Shown: positions 37,902 to 47,006 of the stretch, piece by piece
Position numbering within the stretch: the first letter of the stretch is position 1
Layout of the letters: every line of letters begins with the position of its first letter
NCBI RefSeq assembly: GCF_003610235.1
Contig: NZ_RAPR01000001.1
Location: forward strand, 6,324,001 to 6,388,000
DNA: 64,000 nt
From: Catellatospora citrea
Lineage (GTDB): Bacteria; Actinomycetota; Actinomycetes; Mycobacteriales; Micromonosporaceae
Direction of reading: 5' to 3'
Program-made: the position numbers and the translations under genes
Notes under the pieces: generated by a model
The model's input: the letters and a program-made list of their open reading frames with translations, nothing else
Told to the model about the DNA's origin: nothing
The model's database searches: none

Positions 37902-38110
37902 GAACTCGTCCTTCGCTCTGCGCGGGAGGGCCCGCGGCTGTCTGTCATCGCATGCCTCGACGGCGGCAACGACAGACTTCGCTGTCAACTATGGATAGAC
38001 GTCGAAGACGCGGCCCTGGGTTGTGATCTCCACGCTGTCGATTGATGCCTGGTCGGCACATGTCGCTATAGGACCGGCACGTTCATGCAGGTCCTGACAA
38101 CCGACGGCGG

Positions 38111-38335
38111 TCACTGCTCATCGGCGGCCCCGTCGTCGAGCCGGAGCGCCACGAACTCGAGGTCGCCATCGTGGTCGACGCCCACCCGCCGGAAGCCACA
38201 GCGCTCAAGGAGCCGCACCGAGGCGGTGTTGCCCGCGAACGCGTCGGCGTGGAGGGGGCGGATCTGCTCGCGCTGCAGGAACTGTCGCAGCGCCGCCGTC
38301 CCGACGCCCCGGCACCAGACCCGATTCTGCTCTGC
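38111..38335 (-). pseudogene. GNAT acetyltransferase remnant
   Basis: The frame encodes only the last third of a GNAT fold: GVGTAALRQFLQREQIRPLHADAFAGNTASVRLLERCGFRRVG. The N-terminal half is missing, and the upstream sequence is replaced by unrelated DNA that contains an SOS box. A decayed gene. Confidence 0.65.
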
Positions 38336-38341
38336 TACCAT

Positions 38342-38369
38342 CCACGTTCGAACATATGTTCGAACGTGG
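38342..38369. promoter_or_regulatory. LexA (SOS) box in a 28-bp perfect palindrome
   Basis: The core TCGAACATATGTTCGA (38348-38363) matches the known mycobacterial/actinobacterial LexA consensus TCGAAC-N4-GTTCGA exactly, and symmetry extends 6 more bases on each side. It lies 52 bp before the 95-residue gene on the plus strand. Confidence 0.85.
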
Positions 38370-38420
38370 TGGTCCGTCGGTGTCTGGACGGTCCGGTTCT
38401 CGGCGAAGGGTGGGTGGGGT

Positions 38421-38708
38421 GTGGGACGTCTGTGGGCCGGCGGTTCTCGGCATGGCGTGCTGTCGCACCGGGTTCGCGACAACCAGGTGCTGTACGTGGT
38501 GCGCCGGGACTGGCCCTACCCGGCGACCCACGAATTCGTCCGGCCGCGGTTGACCGAAGCCGAGGCGGTGCGAGCCGCCGCCGCCGACTTTCGGTACTGG
38601 CGGCCCGGCCCGCTGCGCCCGCGGCTGAGCGTGGTGCAGATCAGCGCAAACGACCTGCGTATACACGGCCGGCGTCGCGACTGCATGGCGCCCGACTGCC
38701 CGCGGTGA
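38421..38708 (+). CDS. small hypothetical protein behind an SOS box
   Basis: The basic 95-residue protein has VGRLWAGGSRHGVLSHRVRDNQVLYVVRRDWPYPATHEFV and ends RRRDCMAPDCPR. I do not recognise a domain. GTG 38421 follows a G-rich stretch (GAAGGGTGGGTGGGG) that could be the ribosome binding site. The LexA box upstream suggests induction by DNA damage (inference). Confidence 0.6.
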   Translation: MGRLWAGGSRHGVLSHRVRDNQVLYVVRRDWPYPATHEFVRPRLTEAEAVRAAAADFRYWRPGPLRPRLSVVQISANDLRIHGRRRDCMAPDCPR

Positions 38709-38886
38709 CGCCGACCGTTCCCCGGGCCGAACGTGCCGCCGTGACCTGAACCGAGCCCGTGTCAGGGGCCATGACAGCGCCGCGGCAGGCCGGTGTCAGG
38801 ACAGACCTCGATTGTCGTAGCAGCCGTGACAGCACGGCAGATCCTGGTCCGTCCCGACACCGCCGAAGATCGGAAACCCCGCACCC

Positions 38887-40203
38887 ATGACACGACGCAC
38901 CCCACCGACCGCGAAGACCTCGGAGGTAAGAAAGCTGCCAGCCGGGTTCGGACGGCTGTGGACCGCACAGACGGTGTCCTCGCTCGGTGACGGGGTGATG
39001 CACGCCGCCCTGCCGCTGCTCGCGTTGACGTTGACCCGGGATCCGATGGCGCTCGCCGTCGTCACGGCCGCCGGGACACTGCCCTGGCTGCTGTTCGGGA
39101 TGCTCGGCGGTGCGCTGGTGGACCGCTGGGACCGCCGACGCACGATGTGGATCGCGGACGCCGCACGTGCGGGACTGCTCGCGATACCGGCGGCCGCCGC
39201 CGCGCTCGACGTGCTGAGCATTCCGCTGCTCGCGGCTGTCGCGTTCCTGCTCGGCCTCGGCGGACTGTTCTTCGACACGGCCGCCACGGCCTACCTGCCG
39301 GACCTGCTCGGCCGCGATCCCGCATTCCTCGAACGGGCCAACGCCCGGCTGCGCGGCGCCCAGACGGCCATGTCCGGCTTCGCGGGCCCGCCCGCGGGCA
39401 GTGCGCTGCTCGTGTTCGGGCGGGCGGTTCCGCTGCTGGCCGATGCGGTGTCGTTCGCGCTGTCCGCCGTGCTCGTGCGATCGCTGCCCGCCGCACCCCG
39501 GCCCGCGCCTGCGGCCCGTGAGTCGCTGCTTCGGCAGGCGCGGGCCGGGGCGTCGTACGTCTTGCGGGACAGGTTGTTGCTCGGGCTCGCGCTGCGCCCG
39601 GCGGTCGGCAACGTCGCCTTCCTGGCCGTGGAGACCGTACTCGCGCTGTTCGCGCACGACCGTCTCGGCATCGGCGCCTTCGGGTTCGGCCTGCTCCTGA
39701 CGGCGGAGGCCACCGGCGGCCTGCTCGGTGCGGGCATCGCCTCGTTCCTCGGCCGGAGACTCGGCACCGGCACCGCGCTGACCTGCACGGCCACGGTCGA
39801 GGGGCTGGCCATCCTGGGGCTTGCCGGCGCACCGAATCCGTACGTGGCCGGGCTCGCGCTGGCCGTCTGCGGGGCGGGCATGGGCGCCACGATGGTGCTC
39901 GGGCCCTCCCTCCGGCAGGCGATCGTCCCGGCCCACCTGATGGGCCGTGTCGCCGCCACCTCCCGCATGCTCGCCATGTGCGCCGCCCCGTCCGGTGCCT
40001 TCCTCGGCGGCTGGCTGGCCACCACCTATGGCGTACGCACCCCGCTCTACACCGCGGCCGGCGTCCTCCTCGCCATGACCGCCGTCACGGCGACCATGAC
40101 CAGCAACCGCCGGGTCGAGGCGGCGCTGCGCGGTTCTTCCGACCGGCAGAGTCCGGCAGCAGACAGCCGCGCCCGGGTGGCCGATGCGGTCGTCGCCGCC
40201 TGA
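38887..40203 (+). CDS. MFS transporter
   Basis: The 438-residue protein has 12 predicted membrane helices and resembles the macrolide-efflux (MFS_3) group: FGRLWTAQTVSSLGDGVMHAALPLLALTLT at the start and the loop GGALVDRWDRRRTMW between helices 2 and 3. It is probably a drug or metabolite exporter. ATG 38887 begins a typical short cytoplasmic N-terminus. No regulator is adjacent. Confidence 0.88.
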   Translation: MTRRTPPTAKTSEVRKLPAGFGRLWTAQTVSSLGDGVMHAALPLLALTLTRDPMALAVVTAAGTLPWLLFGMLGGALVDRWDRRRTMWIADAARAGLLAIPAAAAALDVLSIPLLAAVAFLLGLGGLFFDTAATAYLPDLLGRDPAFLERANARLRGAQTAMSGFAGPPAGSALLVFGRAVPLLADAVSFALSAVLVRSLPAAPRPAPAARESLLRQARAGASYVLRDRLLLGLALRPAVGNVAFLAVETVLALFAHDRLGIGAFGFGLLLTAEATGGLLGAGIASFLGRRLGTGTALTCTATVEGLAILGLAGAPNPYVAGLALAVCGAGMGATMVLGPSLRQAIVPAHLMGRVAATSRMLAMCAAPSGAFLGGWLATTYGVRTPLYTAAGVLLAMTAVTATMTSNRRVEAALRGSSDRQSPAADSRARVADAVVAA

Positions 40204-40251
40204 TCGGCGCAACCACCAACTCCGAAGTCACCACTGCCGGAAAGGCATCAG

Positions 40252-41031
40252 ATGCTCTACACGACCGCGCGCGTCGTCACCGACCGCCCCCACCGCTACC
40301 TCAAGCAACTGGTCTCTCACATGGCGCACAAGGTGCCCGCCGAACTCGACGGGGAACGCGGGTCCATCCGGTTCAGCCTCGGCAGCTGCCTGCTCGTGGC
40401 CTCCACCGCCCACTTCGACATGATCGTCAAAGCCGGCGCGGCGGACGCCGTCGCGGCGGTGGCGGACACCATCACCCGCCACCTGCTGCGATTCGCGACC
40501 AAGGACGAGCTCACCGTCGACTGGCTACCCCTGGTACGACCCGCCGCAGCCGAGGACGACACCGCTCTCCTCGCCCTCGACCGTGCGGCGTGGACCGCCG
40601 GGTCGGGGCTCCCCTCCCCCCGGGCCGAGGACCGGACGGCGTACTTCAACGAACGACGAAAGCCCGAAACCCACCTGGTCGCCGCCCTCGGCGGCCAGAT
40701 CGTCGGCGCCGTGAGCACCCACCGGACGACCCCGTTCCCGGAAGGGGCGCACGTCTTCGGCCTGTGGAACCTGGTGGTGGCAGAGCATGCCCGCCGCATG
40801 AGTATCGCCTCGGCCCTGCTCTCGGCCGCCGAACGCCATGCCGGCTCACAGGGCGCGAAGAAGGTCGGACTACGCGTCCTGGCCACCGACACCGGTGCCA
40901 TACGGCTCTACGAACAGCACGGCTATGCCGTCGAAGGCCGATACGCCGACGAGTTTCTCATCGACGGCACGTACGTCGACGACATCAGCATGGGCAAGCG
41001 CCTGACACCGCCCACACCGGGGACCGTCTGA
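40252..41031 (+). CDS. DUF2218-GNAT fusion protein
   Basis: The 259-residue protein joins two domains. Residues 1-93 match DUF2218 (RYLKQLVSHMAHKVPAELDGERGSIRF ... RFATKDELTVDW). Residues 95-255 are a GNAT N-acetyltransferase (VFGLWNLVVAEHARRMSIASALLSAAERHA and a TDTGAIRLYEQHGYAVEGR end). The acetyl-CoA pyrophosphate loop RRMSIA departs from the usual RxxGxG/A. DUF2218 proteins are normally stand-alone. The acetyl acceptor is unknown. It lies 48 bp behind the MFS gene and may be co-transcribed. Confidence 0.85.
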   Translation: MLYTTARVVTDRPHRYLKQLVSHMAHKVPAELDGERGSIRFSLGSCLLVASTAHFDMIVKAGAADAVAAVADTITRHLLRFATKDELTVDWLPLVRPAAAEDDTALLALDRAAWTAGSGLPSPRAEDRTAYFNERRKPETHLVAALGGQIVGAVSTHRTTPFPEGAHVFGLWNLVVAEHARRMSIASALLSAAERHAGSQGAKKVGLRVLATDTGAIRLYEQHGYAVEGRYADEFLIDGTYVDDISMGKRLTPPTPGTV

Positions 41032-41157
41032 ACGAAAGGCGTCTGAGGCGGCATCGCGTCGATGCGCCGGGGGTGTGCGCCAGGCGGCCGGGTCGTGGGG
41101 TGGTGGCCGCCTGGCGCGGGGCTTCGAGGACGCGCAGGACGTGGTCTCATGCTTGCC

Positions 41158-41808
41158 ATGAACCTCACCGCGGCCGCATTCGGCGAGCGGCTCCGCGGGT
41201 CGCGGTCCGCGGACGGCTCACTGCCCATGCGCGAGATCTTCAAACTCGGCAAGGAGTACGCCCAGCTGCCACCGACCGAGATCGAGCAGCTCCTCGACGG
41301 GGCGACGCACGAGGAGCGGGTCGGCGCGGTCAGCGTCATGGGCCACCAGGCGCAGCGCAAGCAGACCACGCCGGACCGCCTGCGCGAGCTGTACGAGATC
41401 TACCTGCGCCGCACCGACCGGATCGCGACCTGGGACCTGGTGGACGTGAGCGCACACCACGTCGTCGGCCGCTACCTGTTCGACAAGCCCCGCGACGTGC
41501 TCTACGGACTGGCCCGGTCGCCGCTGCCGCAGGAGCGCCGGATCGCGATCTTCTGCACGCTGCACTTTCTGCGCCACGGGCAGGTCGACGACACCTTCGC
41601 GCTCGCCGAGATCCTGGCCGACGACGACCATCTGATGCTGGCCTCGACCACCGGAGGCATGCTGCGCGAGGCCGGCAAGACCGACCGCGCCCGGCTGCTG
41701 GACCACCTCGACCGGTACGCCGCCACGGCGCCGCGCGTGCTGCTGCGTGCGGCGATCGAGCACCTGGAGCCCGAGCAGCGGCGGCACTACCTGGCCCTCG
41801 GTCGCTGA
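41158..41808 (+). CDS. DNA alkylation repair protein (AlkD-like HEAT repeats)
   Basis: The 216-residue protein consists of HEAT-like repeats. WDLVDVSAHHVVGRYL (W92-D96 at the start) is the conserved AlkD segment that carries the catalytic Asp. AlkD-type glycosylases remove bulky N3- and N7-alkyl purines. The length is near the family norm (about 220-240). ATG 41158 is chosen; ATG 41149 is 9 bases upstream in frame. Confidence 0.82.
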   Translation: MNLTAAAFGERLRGSRSADGSLPMREIFKLGKEYAQLPPTEIEQLLDGATHEERVGAVSVMGHQAQRKQTTPDRLRELYEIYLRRTDRIATWDLVDVSAHHVVGRYLFDKPRDVLYGLARSPLPQERRIAIFCTLHFLRHGQVDDTFALAEILADDDHLMLASTTGGMLREAGKTDRARLLDHLDRYAATAPRVLLRAAIEHLEPEQRRHYLALGR

Positions 41809-41885
41809 CCGGCGCCGCGTCGGCCGGCCGGAATCGGGTTCCCTCCACGGTGTGCACGCCAGGCGTCAGGTCAGGGGGAGGTGTC

Positions 41886-42413
41886 ATGGACACGGCACAG
41901 GCGCGCGCGGCGTTCGAGGAGTTCGTGGCCGCCCGTTCGGCCGCGCTCGGTCGAACGGCATATCTGCTCACCGGGCACCGGCAGGACGTCGAGGACCTGC
42001 TGCAGTCGGCGCTGGCCCGGGCCGCCGTACGGTGGGCCGGGCTCGACGAGCCCGAGGCGTACGTCCGGCGCGTCCTCTACACCCAGTCCGTGTCCCGCTG
42101 GCGCGCGCTGCGCCGCAGACCCCCGGAACTGCTCACCGACCAGCTTCCGCAGACCGCGGCCACCGAACCGTGCCACGACACCCGGGTCGTGCTCGACCTT
42201 GCGCTGCGTCGCCTCACCCCGAAGCAGCGAGCGGTGCTGGTGCTGCGCTTCTACGAGGACCGCAGCGAGTCCCAGGCCGCGGAGCTGCTCGACTGCTCCG
42301 TCGGCACGGTGAAGAGCCAGACCCGGCACGCGCTGATGCGGCTGCGCGTCCTCAACCCGCAACTGGCGCAGCTGGTCGACGGCCGGCTGCCGCAGGAGGT
42401 GACAGCCCGATGA
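41886..42413 (+). CDS. SigE-family ECF sigma factor (pair 1)
   Basis: The 175-residue sigma factor has region 2 (FVAARSAALGRTAYLLTGHRQDVEDLLQSALARAAVRW) and region 4 (LTPKQRAVLVLRFYEDRSESQAAELLDCSVGTVKSQTRHALMRL). ATG 41886 follows GGGGAGG. The stop overlaps the start of the next gene, whose product probably controls it. Confidence 0.92.
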   Translation: MDTAQARAAFEEFVAARSAALGRTAYLLTGHRQDVEDLLQSALARAAVRWAGLDEPEAYVRRVLYTQSVSRWRALRRRPPELLTDQLPQTAATEPCHDTRVVLDLALRRLTPKQRAVLVLRFYEDRSESQAAELLDCSVGTVKSQTRHALMRLRVLNPQLAQLVDGRLPQEVTAR

Positions 42414-43732
42414 CGGCCGCTCTGCGCGACGCGCTGCACCGGGTCGCCGACGACTCGCCGCCCGTGGCGGTGCGGCCGGGCCTGTTCGACCAGGCCCGCC
42501 GCGACCGGCTGCATCGCCGGCTGGCCGGGCTGGCCGCCGCCGTCGCCCTGCTGGGCGGCGTCGGCCTGACGATCCGGGACGCCGTGCCGCCGACCCCGGC
42601 CGCATTCGACACCGCGGTCGACCCGCTGCCCGCGTACGTCGTGCAGGCGCCGGACTGGACGGCGGACATCAGGCATGCCCCGATCCGCCGGGCGCTGGTC
42701 GCGTTCGACGGCGACCCGTACAACACCGTCACCGTGTCCCGCGAAGACCAAGGGATGAGCGACGAACGCCCCCTTGGGCCGCTGACGCTGGTCGGCCCCG
42801 ACGACACGTACCGCACCTATGACCCCGCCCGCGACGACGAGCCGTGGACCGGGGAAAGCCTGCTGTCGCCCGACGGGCGGTACCTGATGACCGGCCACGG
42901 CGAGCACTCCCGGCTCCTGGACGTGACGACGGGCCACAGCCGAGCGCTGACGGCCGGCCGGCCGCTGGCGTTCTCTCCGGACAGCCGCCAGGCTGTGCTC
43001 GTCGACTTCGACAATCCCTGGTACCTGCATCCGGTGCGCGGCGAGATCCGTGTGGTGGACCTGCCCTCGGGTGCGGTGGCGTGGACGGCGCCGCTGGCGG
43101 ACGGCCCGCTTCCGCGCGAGGTGAAGGCCGCGCTGTCACCGGACGGTTCGACGCTGGTCGTGCAGCGCCACGGCGACGTCTACACCCACCGGCGTGACGG
43201 CCGCACCGGCTGGAGTCGGTCGATGAACATGGCGGGCGGCCTAGCCGGGCAGCTCGCCTGGACCCCCGACGGCAGGAGCATCGCGGTCGACACGGGCGAC
43301 CTGTGCCTGCTGGACGCGGACACCGGGGCGACACGGACATGCCTGCGCTGGCAGTCCATGCTGCAGCGGCTGCCCGAGCGAGAGCAGACCTTCGGCCTGC
43401 CGGTCGTGCTCGCCTGGATGGACGGACACCCGATCGTCGCGCTGCCCCGGGACGTGGTGCGGTTGACCGAGGTGCCTGAGCTCATCATGCGGACGCCGAC
43501 GTACCCGTCGTCATCGGTCGGCGCGCTCACCGTGGCGACCAGCCGCGTGGACTGGACCCCACGACAGCCCGGACCTCCGGACCCGGGCCCGGCGATCCAT
43601 CGCTACCGGCCGCTGATCGGCGGAGCCGGGCTGGGGATCACCCTGCTGGCCATCGGGTACGCCCTGCTGCGGCTGCGCCGTCGGCACCGCCGGACGTGGC
43701 ATCGGCGGTTGCCACGGTCCGGGCGCGGGTAA
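42410..43732 (+). CDS. membrane protein, likely anti-sigma partner with beta-propeller domain
   Basis: The 440-residue protein has a short cytoplasmic N-terminus (MTAALRDALHRVADDSPP), one membrane helix near 40-58, then an extracellular WD40/TolB-like domain with LLSPDGRYLMTG, FSPDSRQAVLV and WTPDGRSIAVD blades. A second membrane helix near residues 405-425 is followed by a basic tail. The position behind a SigE-family factor with an ATGA overlap suggests an anti-sigma role, though no zinc-binding HxxxCxxC motif is present. Confidence 0.7.
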   Translation: MTAALRDALHRVADDSPPVAVRPGLFDQARRDRLHRRLAGLAAAVALLGGVGLTIRDAVPPTPAAFDTAVDPLPAYVVQAPDWTADIRHAPIRRALVAFDGDPYNTVTVSREDQGMSDERPLGPLTLVGPDDTYRTYDPARDDEPWTGESLLSPDGRYLMTGHGEHSRLLDVTTGHSRALTAGRPLAFSPDSRQAVLVDFDNPWYLHPVRGEIRVVDLPSGAVAWTAPLADGPLPREVKAALSPDGSTLVVQRHGDVYTHRRDGRTGWSRSMNMAGGLAGQLAWTPDGRSIAVDTGDLCLLDADTGATRTCLRWQSMLQRLPEREQTFGLPVVLAWMDGHPIVALPRDVVRLTEVPELIMRTPTYPSSSVGALTVATSRVDWTPRQPGPPDPGPAIHRYRPLIGGAGLGITLLAIGYALLRLRRRHRRTWHRRLPRSGRG

Positions 43733-43775
43733 TCGCCTTGCGCCCGGAGCAGGCGGGCGCGCTAGCCTCGGTCGT

Positions 43776-44312
43776 ATGCGGGACATCGTCACGGAGCGGC
43801 TGGTCCTGCGGGACTGGCGCGAGTCGGACCTGCGCCCCTGGGCCGCCATCAACGCCGATCCGCAGGTGTGCGAACACCTCGGGCCGGTCTGGGACGTGGC
43901 GCAGTCGGCGGCGTCCATCGCCCGCTACCAGGAGGCGCGCCGGCGCAACGGGTTCGGTTCCCTGGCCGTCGAGCTGGCCGCCACGGGCGAGCTGATCGGC
44001 CTGGCGGGCATCGACCCGGTGGCGCCCACGATGCCGTTCACCGGCGTCGAGATCGGCTGGCGGCTGGCCCGCTCAGCCTGGGGTCACGGGTACGCCTCGG
44101 AGGCCGCGCGGGCGGTGCTGGACCACGGGTTCACCGAGGTGGGGCTGCCGGAGATCGTCGCGGTCACGCTGGCGCCGAATCTGCGCTCGCAGGCGGTGAT
44201 GCGCCGCATCGGCATGACCCACGCAGCCGACCTGGACTTCGACCACCAGCCCGAACCGCACGGCCCGGTCTTCCGGCACGTGGTCCACCGCATCATCCGG
44301 CCGACCGCCTGA
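43776..44312 (+). CDS. GNAT N-acetyltransferase (RimJ/RimL type)
   Basis: The 178-residue protein has RDIVTERLVLRDWRESDLRPW at the start, the acetyl-CoA loop SAWGHGYASEAARAVL and the late FxxVGLPEIVAVT strand typical of RimJ/RimL-like enzymes. The acceptor may be a ribosomal protein or a small molecule. ATG 43776 has TAGCCT 7 bases upstream, so it is likely leaderless. Confidence 0.88.
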   Translation: MRDIVTERLVLRDWRESDLRPWAAINADPQVCEHLGPVWDVAQSAASIARYQEARRRNGFGSLAVELAATGELIGLAGIDPVAPTMPFTGVEIGWRLARSAWGHGYASEAARAVLDHGFTEVGLPEIVAVTLAPNLRSQAVMRRIGMTHAADLDFDHQPEPHGPVFRHVVHRIIRPTA

Positions 44313-44335
44313 CCGGCAGGGGTCGGCAGACACAA

Positions 44336-44371
44336 ACAGGCCCGGGGCCGTGGTGCGGCTCCCGGGCCTGT
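44336..44371 (+). terminator. terminator after the GNAT gene
   Basis: ACAGGCCCGGG (44336-44346) pairs with CCCGGGCCTGT (44361-44371), with an inner GCCG/CGGC stem. It lies 23 bp after the GNAT stop and before the opposing small gene. Confidence 0.7.
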
Positions 44372-44381
44372 CGGCTCGTGC

Positions 44382-44528
44382 TCATCGGGCCGTGTGGTCG
44401 CGCGCCTGGCGGCGCTTGCGGCCGTGGCGGTGCAGCCTGTTCGCCACCCGCTCCCTGGCGGCCTCGTCGATGAGTTCTCGGTGATGCATCTTCGCGAGAG
44501 CGAAGTCCATCTCGGGCGATCCGAACAT
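44382..44528 (-). CDS. small conserved basic protein
   Basis: The 48-residue protein runs MFGSPEMDFALAKMHHRELIDEAA, then ARERVANRLHRHGRKRRQARD. Proteins of this look are common and conserved in actinobacteria, with no known role. ATG 44528 follows GAGGAG at about 7 bases. Confidence 0.65.
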   Translation of the reverse strand: MFGSPEMDFALAKMHHRELIDEAARERVANRLHRHGRKRRQARDHTAR

Positions 44529-44776
44529 CGCAGACTCCTCAGTCCTTGACCCTGTGTTGCTGACAAGAGGAATACTCCGCTTCCGCGAGGCTTCCTCCAT
44601 CCGCAACGACGGCGTATCTTCGCCGGCCACGACCGACCTAGGGGAGCGCGTGAAGCGGTCTAGGTATGCCTACTTCCCACCTGGGTGACGGCTGCCCGAG
44701 CTCTCCTCCGCCGACTCCCACCCCTGGCCGGACCGACTGTTCCGGACCGGACGGCGGGAATGGGGAGGGTGGATCG

Positions 44777-44830
44777 GTTTCGGGGAAACTGCGGTCACGA
44801 CCGTATGGATTGCGGCAGTTTCCCCGAAAC
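44777..44830 (-). terminator. 16-bp inverted repeat, terminator of the TPR gene
   Basis: GTTTCGGGGAAACTGC (44777-44792) and its reverse complement (44815-44830) flank 22 bases that contain a smaller GGTC/GACC hairpin. It starts 14 bp after the stop of the TPR gene. The rest of 44529-44843 shows no gene. Confidence 0.65.
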
Positions 44831-44843
44831 GGTCAGGCCGGGC

Positions 44844-46307
44844 TCAACCTCGGCGGCTCGTCAGGCGGAGGCGGAATTCTGCGAGGGCGGACTGGACGAC
44901 GGTGTTGAGGCGTTCGAGTTCGTCCTGGGTCGGCTCGCGGCGCAGCGCTACATCGATCTTGAAATCGCCGCCCGCGATGGCGACGTCCAGGCGGGCGAGC
45001 AGGTCGGCCGGCAGCCTGCCGACGACGAAGTCGCGGAACGCGTCCGTGATCGTCGTCTCCATGTCGCCGCAGCCGCAGGTGCGCCCGTCCAGGACCGCGC
45101 CGAGGTGGCTGCGGCCGACCATCGCGTCCGGGTGCACGGGGTCCAGCACGGACAGTCCCTCCTCCAGGATCGTTCGTGCCTGCTCCAGGCGACCCTCGTG
45201 CTGGAGGAACAGGCCGAGGGCCACGTCCGCCCGGCCGAGTGTCTCACCGTCGCCGCCCCGGCGGGCCTGTGCGACCGCCTCGACCAGCCGCTGCTCGGCC
45301 AGGTCGGTCTGCCCGGCCTCGCGCAGGGCCAGGCCCCAGTTGCGCAGCACCTGGCTCGCCAGCTCCGGGCTGCCGATGCGCTCGGCCCGGGTGAACGCCG
45401 ACGCGTACGTATGCAGCGCGGCGTCCTCGTCGCCCACCTCGCTCTGCGCCATCGCCAGTCCGAGCGCCGCCATGAGCGCCTGCTCGGCCAGGCCCTGACG
45501 GTCGTAGGAGGCGAGGACCCGCTGGATCGCGTCGACGCGGCCGGCCTGGTCGCCGCGGTCGCGCCCGCTGTTGGCGAGCATGGACAGCGCGTTGAGGGTC
45601 GCCTGGTGATCCGGTCCGAGCCGCGCCTCCAGCATGGTGACCAGGGCATTCAGGACGGTCGCCGGGTCGCCGTGGCCGTGCCGGTCCAGCACGGACCGCG
45701 CCACCTGCTCGACGAGCGGGTCCGGCAGCTGGTCCATCGGGGGGAACAGCGGCTCTCCGGTCGCTTCGGCCGCCACGATCTCGGCGCGCAGCGCCAGCGC
45801 GGGCGCGACGTGCGGATGGCCGTTGCGCCAGAGATTGTCGACCGTCTCCTCGACGACCTGCCGGGCCTGCCGCAGGTCACCGCGCTGGAGCAGCACGTCG
45901 GCCAGCGATTCGAGCCCGAACGCGTATCCGGGATGCTCCCGGCCGTAGAAGGCCATCCTGTCCTGGGCGCCGCGGCGGAGTTCGGCCTCGGACTCGTCGA
46001 GCCGCCCGGCCATCCGCAGGGCCTGGCCCAGGTTGAGCCGGTACGTCAGGTGGTCCTTGCGGAACTTCTGGTCGTCGGCGGACGCGGTGGTCGCGTTGCG
46101 GTAGCAGTCGATCGCACGGTGCAGCTGGTCGGCGTTCAGCAGCACGTTGCCGAGGTCGCACTGGGCCGAAGCCCAGGCCTGGCTGCCGTGACCGTGCTCG
46201 GCGGTGACCGCCTGCAGTTCGCGCGTCATGAGTTCTTCGGCTTCGACCAGGCGGCCCTGTTGCAACAGGGCGAAGGCCGCCTCGATCGGGGTGGTGGGTG
46301 ACGTCAC
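44844..46307 (-). CDS. tetratricopeptide repeat protein
   Basis: The soluble 487-residue protein is built of TPR-like helical pairs (for example CDLGNVLLNADQLHRAIDCYRNA, LNLGQALRMAGRLDESEAELRR and NWGLALREAGQTDLAEQRLVEAV). Near the C-terminus there is a CGCGD motif, so metal binding is possible. Similar modules occur in signalling adaptors. GTG 46307 has TAGACT 8 bases upstream (leaderless); longer in-frame reading overlaps the divergent sigma gene and is not coding. Confidence 0.8.
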   Translation of the reverse strand: MTSPTTPIEAAFALLQQGRLVEAEELMTRELQAVTAEHGHGSQAWASAQCDLGNVLLNADQLHRAIDCYRNATTASADDQKFRKDHLTYRLNLGQALRMAGRLDESEAELRRGAQDRMAFYGREHPGYAFGLESLADVLLQRGDLRQARQVVEETVDNLWRNGHPHVAPALALRAEIVAAEATGEPLFPPMDQLPDPLVEQVARSVLDRHGHGDPATVLNALVTMLEARLGPDHQATLNALSMLANSGRDRGDQAGRVDAIQRVLASYDRQGLAEQALMAALGLAMAQSEVGDEDAALHTYASAFTRAERIGSPELASQVLRNWGLALREAGQTDLAEQRLVEAVAQARRGGDGETLGRADVALGLFLQHEGRLEQARTILEEGLSVLDPVHPDAMVGRSHLGAVLDGRTCGCGDMETTITDAFRDFVVGRLPADLLARLDVAIAGGDFKIDVALRREPTQDELERLNTVVQSALAEFRLRLTSRRG

Positions 46308-46427
46308 GTCGCGGGAGTCTAGGTGCCGGGGACGACACCGTGGGGGCAAGATCAATCGTGCCGGTGGAGGTCCGCGTCGACCGGTGACAACCTTCGACCA
46401 AGCTGCCACGTGGTGGCTAGCGTGAGC

Positions 46428-47006
46428 ATGGACAGCGAACCACCTGCCGTCGGCCCCGTGGCGCCCGCGACGGCGGACGAGCCGCCGGGCATCCGCCCCC
46501 GCCCGGGGGAGGCGGGCACGCGTGACCAGGAGTTCCTGGAGTTCGTGGTCGCGTCCGGCCGTTACCTGTCCCGCACTGCCGTGCTGCTGTGCGGTGACCC
46601 GGTCCGGGCCGAGGAACTGGTCCAGGCCACCTACGAGCGCACCTATCGCTCCTGGCGCGCGGCGCGCAACGGCGACCCGCAGGCGTACGCCCGTCGCGTG
46701 CTGGTCAACCTGCGCATCGACGGCTGGCGGCGTACGCGCCGCGAGGTCCTCGTCGACCCGGTCGCGCTGCCCGATCAGGCCGGGTCCGACCACACGGGCG
46801 AGGTGGTCGCCCGTAACGCGGTGGTCCAGGCGCTGGCCCGGCTGCCACTGGCGCAGCGGCGGGTCGTGGTGCTGCGACACCTGCTCGACCTCACCGAGAC
46901 CGAGGTCGCCCACGAACTGGAGATCTCGGTCGGCACCGTCAAGTCCCACCACGCGCGGGGCATCGCGCGACTGCGCGAGATCTTCGCGGAAGGGGATCTG
47001 CCATGA
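46428..47006 (+). CDS. SigE-family ECF sigma factor (pair 2)
   Basis: The 192-residue sigma factor has a proline-rich N-terminal extension of about 35 residues, then region 2 (FLEFVVASGRYLSRTAVLLCGDPVRAEELVQATYERTYRSW) and region 4 (LPLAQRRVVVLRHLLDLTETEVAHELEISVGTVKSHHARGIARL). ATG 46428 is chosen; GTG 46422 is also possible. It is coupled to the next gene by an ATGA overlap. Confidence 0.9.
   Translation: MDSEPPAVGPVAPATADEPPGIRPRPGEAGTRDQEFLEFVVASGRYLSRTAVLLCGDPVRAEELVQATYERTYRSWRAARNGDPQAYARRVLVNLRIDGWRRTRREVLVDPVALPDQAGSDHTGEVVARNAVVQALARLPLAQRRVVVLRHLLDLTETEVAHELEISVGTVKSHHARGIARLREIFAEGDLP

Noticed and set aside
44685..46301. 538-codon frame on the plus strand
   Set aside because: Antisense to the TPR gene, which has clear repeats and a good start.
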